A DNA stretch of 64,000 nucleotides from Epiperipatus broadwayi (lineage: Eukaryota > Onychophora > Udeonychophora > Euonychophora > Peripatidae). Shown here piece after piece: positions 57,251-64,000 of this stretch (position 1 is its first letter; every line of letters begins with the position of its first letter). The position numbers and the translations under genes were made by a program. The stretch lies in assembly GCA_028023455.1 (NCBI GenBank), contig JAQFVV010000042.1, positions 4,915,739 through 4,979,738 of the forward strand, in the 5' to 3' direction. A model generated the notes under the pieces. That model had not been told where the DNA came from, ran no database searches, and saw only the letters and a list, made by a program, of their open reading frames with translations.

Positions 57251-60200
57251 AGCTTCCAGTTAACCCAACATAGGAACACACTAAAATACTTATACACTCA
57301 TTTATAACTATCTCTAACTAAACCATTTATTAAATATATTTAACTATTATAAAATGCATATATATATACTTAACAAAAATAAATAAATGATTGAGATTTG
57401 TTTTGATAAAAAGAAAATGAAACGATACTCATAATTAATCACCAAATTTGAAATTGAAAAAAAAAAACAATTTTATATATCTTAATGATTATTTATAACA
57501 ATAAGCAAATAAATCAAGCATTGAAAACTGAAAGCAAAACACATGATATTAACAATTCATTCTCTTTCATATATAAAGAAAAGAAAAGAAAAAGACTTTT
57601 TCAATAACTATTTCGAATTTCTACTAAATCAGAAAAGGTTTAACTTATTTAAATTGTAATGTTGATTCATTTATATGGAAATTAAAACTTAAGGATTGGA
57701 ATAGATTATAGAAAAAAAATACTTTTTTCTTTTAAATTTTAAAAAGGATAGTATTGTATAAAAAAAGAACATCTATTTGAATTTCTCGTAACTTCATTTT
57801 ATTACATTGTTTTCTATGCACAAAAATATCTTTAAAATAAAATATATTTAAAGGCATCTTACAATGTACATGGGGTAGAACATTATATCGTAAAGGTTTG
57901 GAAACCAATTTTCATGCCACTTAAAATATTGATTGTGTAGATCGTCTAACTGGAAAAATGGAGCTTAAAAATATTAATCTTCAAAGAATGTATTATTTCT
58001 TATTACAAGAAAACCATTGGATAATGCTAATAATTTATTAATTTGGAGTAAATATATAATTTCTAAATCAATGGATAAATATACTACGTCAGGAGATCTC
58101 TGCCAGGATTATAAAATATAGACTTGAAGAACCATTCTTACTTTGCTCAGGAAAATATGTTTTTATTTATCTATTTTATTTTATTACTTATATTAATATG
58201 TTTATTTTTATAAATTTTTATTTTTAAATTTGGTACTTTATCTTTTATAGACATGGGAGTATCCAAATTTAATTTTATAAACGTAAATTATTAAACTAAA
58301 TATATGTATATTGTGCCATTACAATTTGGTCACTAGCCAAATTTATAGTAATGTGCATGTAGAAAAGGTAAACCAAAAATCATCATCACAATTTTATATA
58401 ATCATAAAAGAAGCTGTAGGGCATCCAAGTTCAAACCCTTCCAGATCAAAATTTCAAAAGCTTTAAACAGAAAGAATGGGTCCACAATTACATGCTTTAC
58501 TTGTTTGTGTGTTGATAGAAAGGGAATACACACATTTAAACTATTTAATATTTAAATTTTCTGTTAAAAAGCAAAGTTATAATGCATACATATAGGCAAT
58601 GTATGTGTAAATTATTTAATTGTTTTATATTTCAAATATTAAACATTTTAACTTTCTTTAAAACTAACCTATGCTTGATCAATTCTAATATTTTATTCTA
58701 TACTTTTATTTTGCTTTTCTTTAATTATAAGTGGGATTTAAAAGTTACAGATTTAATTAAATAATTGGGTTATAATTACTAAGCTAGCAATTATATTATT
58801 TAAGGTTAGTTTATGAATGATTTGAAAGAATGCAGGATGTGTGTACATTACATACAAAATTTTACATTTCCTAAATATTGAAAGAAAAGGAAGTATTAAA
58901 TCTGTTAAATTATTTTTTTTGTACAATTTTTTTGTTAAAAGAGGAAATCTGTTTAATCAGATATCGATCTTTGTAGTAGATTTTTTGTAAATGATTGTCA
59001 CTTTGGAGCTATAATTTTTGAAATTGTCTTATCAAGATCTAAAGAAGGAAGCTCAAAGATTTGAAGTGTTACCTGGATGTTAAAAAGAAAGAAAAAACAA
59101 AAGAAAGGAAATAAGAATTGAGTCTATTTTTTTTTTAAAACAAAAGTGTCTGGAAAAAGGATTAAACTTTTCAGTTGAAAAATACTTTGGTTGAAAATAA
59201 ATTAGAGATCTAATTAAAACAAATTTGTCCAAAAATAGCAAGTGATGCTATCTCTGATTGGTTAAGGTAGCTAAAAATTGGATATAAAAAGCTGTTTTGA
59301 ATTATTATTAAGATTATTATTGTGATTGATTTAGATTATTAAACTATCCAATTGAATGCTGAAAATATAAAAAAATGGCTTGCTAGAAAAATTATATGTG
59401 TGTCCCATCGGGTCCTGGACCATCTGGGGGAAGCTGCACATCACATAAGAAAGAAAAGATGTGTCTAAAATAATATTCTACACCTTTCAACTGACCAGAT
59501 AAATAAGATGTTTTTAATAGAAGGAAGAAAGCATTCACCTGCATTCAAAGAAGATGAATTAATCTACTGATAAATATTAATCATCAAGTCCAATTAATTG
59601 TTACAACAACTGATTTTAAACTCAAGAAAATTTACAAATGGGAAAACAACTGCTGTATTTCATCCACATGCTTGACAGGAAAAGAAGAAAAATTAATATA
59701 ATGATTTCCAAATTATCCACTAAAGCAAATAACCTCAATAGAGTCACCATCATCAAATAGTTATCAACCTCAAGAAAGAGATTGTTCCCAGTAAAACGGA
59801 AATGGTAGCTGAGAAATATAAGCATTATACAAGACAAGTTTGAACCCTTGAAAATTTGCCACAAGCAAAAGATCGGTAATATGACTTTTTATATCTATTT
59901 TCTTTATGATATCAGTCTTAATAAACATTTTAGCAATAAAGTGGTATATTTGATTTAAAGAACTTTTAAAGACTATTCAGATCAATTAAAACAAGAATGT
60001 CTTACTAAAAATAACTTTGAGCTTCATAAATTATCTTGAATGTATCAAAATTATATGTTTATTAATTTTACAGTTATGAAATATGAATATGTAAAACAAT
60101 TTTTTTTTTATGGTATTATGATTTTAGTTTTAACTAATATTATTTTGGTTTTAATAATATTTTGTTATTATGGGATAAAACACGCACATACATAATAATA

Positions 60201-63190
60201 TTTTTATATGTGTATAATTGGAAGTGAATGTGGAATAATGAGTAGTATTAGAATATTAGATTATTTTGTTTCAAGTTCAGTATAGATTTCAGCGCTTGGA
60301 AGGGAGGGGGAGAAAATAATTTAAAACTTTTTTCTAAAACTTGCTCTTTCAATTTTACTAACATTTTTTTTTACATTCTATTTACATGTTGGATTTTAAA
60401 GTATGTGTGCTAATGAGCAGATAATATTTTTTGTCTTGAAATACTTTTCATGGTCATTGTGACGTCCAACTTAATACAAAATACATTTGAAGGGAAAGGG
60501 GGAAGAACTTAAAATTAATCTGAGGATTGTTATATAACCAATTATTATTATTATTATTCATGTCAATTTTCATATTTATCTAGAAATTTTTATGTATATG
60601 TTAGAAATGTAGTAATAAATATTAGTTTGTTTTATTAAACGAGGCGTATATATTTCATTAAGTGTAGTCTTGCTTAAGTGTGATTATTCATCATCATCAA
60701 TGGTTGAATATTAGTTATTTAAGATATAAGTAAATATGCTAAAATTAAGCAATAATTAGGAATTTCTTCATAAAAATTAGTTTTATGTTTAGGCTTAGTC
60801 CTAGAGCTGTAATTGAAACCCTTGTCATTATCGTTATTATTATTATCATCATCATCGTCATCAACGTTTTAATTAATGAGCTGTTTAACTGTTTAAAGGC
60901 CATAAATAAATATTGATTTTATAATATTTAGTGATTTCTTAGTATTATTATAACCACATCCCATCATCTATTTCATGCAAGGATGAGTGAATTGCCATCC
61001 TAAATTAGTTATATATAATCTGAGCTAGTGAACTTATAAAAATATTGAAACACATTTGTTATGTTAAGATCTGAGAAATGATTTATGTTCAATGAACTCC
61101 ACTGTGGTTTAAAGATGTTTTACTTTTACCTAAATATTAGTGCTTATAGTGATATGGCTCAAAAAGCAAAATCTCTCATTTTTATTAGAAATAAAGTACC
61201 AAAAGGGATTCAAACCCAGTACATGTAAAAGGTTATTGGATATAATCATGTCTAGATTCAGATAATCTAGTGGCGCCCTGCTAGACCATATTCACTTAGT
61301 ATTTGTGTAAACATGCACTTAACATCAAACCAAGAAATGAAAGTGGATAAGATCTACTGCCTGTATACCTGAGTTATATTTTATTGAATTATTAGTGTAC
61401 TCACTTCACGTGATTTCATATAATACTGGTTATTAACAATTTCCCCATAATTCTTGATAGTGTTATATAATTTGAACCTTTACTTAGTTATTTCTATTTG
61501 AACTCATTTATTTTGGTTACAATATATAATATTAAATAAAATTAAATTTTATAAACATATTTAAAAGTTTGACAGAACTCATCTAAATTAGATGAAGTAA
61601 AATTTTTGATTATTATTTAACAGATATTAGGTAAACAAAGTTATTATTCTTACCAATTAATATAGTAAACATAATTATACATTCATTTTTATTACAAATG
61701 AAAAATGACTATAAATGTGGTAATAAGTCATTTAAATTAACAAATCTTTTGAATTTTCTTTACTGTTATATATTGTATATATGTTAGTTTGAATTATAAT
61801 CTTTTCTTTTGAAAAAATTGTCAAGTAATAAACACTTATCATGGGATATGGAATGGAGACATCAGTTATTAATTTTTCAAAATGAGAGAAGTTCATCCTT
61901 ATTTTTTATTATTACTTTATTTTGTTATAATATATTTTTATTGTTATTAAACATTATTGAGTTAGTAATTTGACCTCTCTACTTAATCATTATTATATTA
62001 CATTCATATTAATAAATGAACACACTAATTATTAATAGCTACATAATATTTGTTTATATATATATGTGAATATTATAAACATTCTAGAAATATATTTTAT
62101 TAGTCATTGCTTATATAAAGGCTTAGTAATAAATGACTTGTTTAAATCCATCCCTGAAGAGAGCAAATTGTGAATTCTCCATGAGTTTGAATATTGTGGC
62201 ATAATGGTGACTGAAAGAGGAATGAGAGATAGATGAACTAGTCTAAATTATATCTAAATCTATTTAATAATTATTGAGCTAGCATAGTAAAGATATATGT
62301 AATCATGGACTTAGAATTTCATTGCTTTATCTCCAGCATTCTACCTGAAGACTTTAAATCTGATTGTAGTGAAATGTGCACTCTGTTTCTGATGAAAACT
62401 GATGTTCCTTACATATGGCACCCAACATAATGCCTGGGTAGTTATTAAATGTTGGTAACAAGTATCTTTATATATATATATGAATGATGCTATTAACTGT
62501 GAGGCTTGAAATATAAGTATTACCAACATATATAGATTTGGTACATTTTATTTAACATGTCACTTTATATATCTAAGCATATTGATGTATCTGATTTATA
62601 TAGTATATAAATTGTTGGGCATGTATCACAGATTTTTACATCATTACATATAGTATAGCCAATTTGATTGCATATTGTGAGCCTTGAATTATAGATTCTT
62701 ACTGTTACATATAGCATGCAACATCCTGTTATTATATGGCATGCAACATGTTGGTATGAATATTTATATGGTGCTGACAACTGTGGCATGGAAATGATAG
62801 TATTGGCAATGTTAAATATGGCTAAACCAAATTAGATATTAGAAACATAAGTTTCAAAGGAATTTTAACTATTGGATTTTAAAAAAAAAAACTAAAAACA
62901 TGTATATAAAAATAATATTAAAAGTTATAATATATATATAATATGATTAGTAGACATCAATATTTAAATAATTAATTAATAAATCATGTTTAAAATGAAA
63001 GAGTTAAGTAAGAAAAAATTTAAATGTAAACATATGTGATAAAATACACGTATACTATAAAGAATATCATAAATACATATACAAATGGCATGAAGTAGTA
63101 AAGAGCCTTATGATATAATATTTTATAGTTATAAATATATGTAAGCTTTATAAATATTTGAATTAAGTTAGATTAATGATAATTGGAAGT
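57251..63190. other. A+T-rich DNA, mostly without recognisable features
   Basis: 59240-59440 has a 'gattggttaagg' box, a TATA 'ggatataaaaagc' and a GC-rich 'cccatcgggtcctggacc', suggesting a decayed LTR. 62150-62830 has loosely repeated phrases ('tgtgaggcttgaa.tata', 'gcatgcaacat'). Trinucleotide (ATT/ATC) runs occur at 60540-60560 and 60835-60865. No gene was recognised. Confidence 0.4.
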
Positions 63191-63196
63191 GGGAAA

Positions 63197-64000
63197 ATGT
63201 TTGTAAACAAAATTACTGAATGTTCTAATGAAATGCAAGAAGATATGCAAAATGAATTAAGTGATGATATTAATAATACTATGGAATAATCATCATTAGT
63301 ACAAACACCTGAGGGTTCTACAACCATAGTTGAATACCCTCTACAGATACAAAATATAGATCAGATGCTATTTCAAACACAAAATAGATTTGAAGAATAT
63401 CTAGATCAACCATTTGGAAATCAATCAATCACTTAATATTGATGCAATACAATCTATAGGAAATAACACAGCTGTAATGCAAATGTTTCAAATGTTAATG
63501 AATAAAATGGACAGTAGCATTAGTGATTTAAGAAAGGATATGTGTTGTTTAAATGATTTGAATAAAAAATTAGATGATATAGAAGAAAAATTACAAATTA
63601 AATAGATAATGTCAAGGCAGATATAAAGGCAGAATTTACATATAGAATGAATGCAAATATAAATAATTTAAAAGAAGATTTGAAGAATGAAATGACAGGA
63701 ATTGAAAATAAATTATCTACTAAAATGGAACAACTGAATTTGAATGTAGATAATGTTCAAAGAGATAACTTAGAAATTAAACAAGCATTAAATGACCTAA
63801 AGAATAAAATTGATGAAAATAATTCAAAATGTCAACAGTGATTTAGTGAATTCCAAAATGACATCATGGATAGATTGAATGTTAAATGTGATGAAATATA
63901 TAAAAACCAAGAAATTTTTAAAGAAGAAGTAAAGGAAGAACAAAATAAAATATGGAATGAAATCCAAGAAGAAAGACAAAGGACACACACAATAATAGAT
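63197..64000 (+). pseudogene. Retrotransposon gag N-terminus (coiled coil), running off the window
   Basis: An ATG at 63197 opens 'MFVNKITECSNEMQEDMQNE'. Through three stops and one frame change the reading continues as 'VQTPEGSTTIVEYPLQIQNI', then 'NNTAVMQMFQMLMNKMDSSI', 'NLKEDLKNEMTGIENKLSTK' and 'EVKEEQNKIWNEIQEERQRT' to the window end. Long heptad-like Leu/Ile/Met and Glu/Lys patterns indicate an extended coiled coil, as in the N-terminal half of some gypsy-type gag proteins. 'attggaagtggg' just before the ATG could be a primer-binding site. The class cannot be confirmed without the downstream pol. Confidence 0.5.

Noticed and set aside
60835-60990. ATC/ATT-rich run resembling cephalopod repeats
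   Set aside because: Only the trinucleotide run is similar; the adjoining sequence does not match any family I can identify, so it was not used to name the organism.
1-64000. CRISPR arrays, rRNA genes, bacterial operons or viral genomes
   Set aside because: No regularly spaced short repeats, rRNA signatures, ribosome-binding sites or virus-like gene blocks are present; all evidence is of metazoan nuclear DNA.

Overview
The window is A+T-rich (roughly three quarters A+T by eye) nuclear DNA from a metazoan, almost certainly an invertebrate. It carries hAT and mariner DNA transposons, Ty3/gypsy LTR elements, two LINE lineages, tRNA-derived SINEs and Penelope-like elements (PLEs), with long (TA)n/(CA)n and (TTC)n microsatellites. 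Nothing in it is bacterial or viral-genome-like, and the species cannot be named from sequence alone. No complete host gene is visible. Two short, GC-richer minus-strand islands with good splice signals (29832-30143 and 54421-54755) are the only candidates for host exons. Nearly every other recognisable protein fragment is decayed transposon coding sequence.

Layout: 1-3060 is one copy of an approximately 3-kb unclassified repeat, carrying an 830-bp pogo-like MITE. A second copy lies at 20585-23770 and a third, partial copy at 24690-25045. 4736-6160 holds a broken retroelement ORF1. 7591-13328 is a minus-strand gypsy element with two LTRs that has lost RT/RNase H and has a 2.4-kb hAT transposon (9821-12228) nested in its gag. 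16075-17990 is a decayed LINE. 25480-26053 is a (TTC)n tract of about 570 bp. 28412-29110 looks like an LTR plus primer-binding site. 33573-34865 is a short hAT with a perfect 8-bp target duplication, followed by a decayed mariner. 38870-40130 is an old tandem array. 40209-51482 holds three minus-strand copies of one SGNH-ORF1/APE-RT LINE family. The third copy is interrupted by a 1.43-kb polyadenylated retrocopy (49931-51360) flanked by a 13-bp target duplication. 56145-57250 is a PLE GIY-YIG/RT fragment split by a SINE. 63197-64000 is the start of a coiled-coil gag that runs off the window.

The most interesting signal is a recurrent class of palindromic insertions: 3955-4231, 18045-18296, 22862-23719, 26382-26992, 35044-35335, 37469-37780, 47468-47814 and 51645-51887. 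Apart from 22862-23719, which sits in a (TA)n tract, each has inverted arms, a one-sided tail and flanking direct repeats of 12-15 bp. This matches the published architecture of Penelope-like elements (inverted terminal copies plus an extension of about 34 bp). One of them (26382-26992) encodes a PLE-type C-terminus in both arms. Five of them, a related repeat at 53340-53750, and the 3' flank of the coding PLE at 56145-56175 carry a hammerhead-ribozyme-like core (CTGAYGA, stem II, GAAA). I read these as PLEs and PLE-derived non-autonomous inverted dimers.
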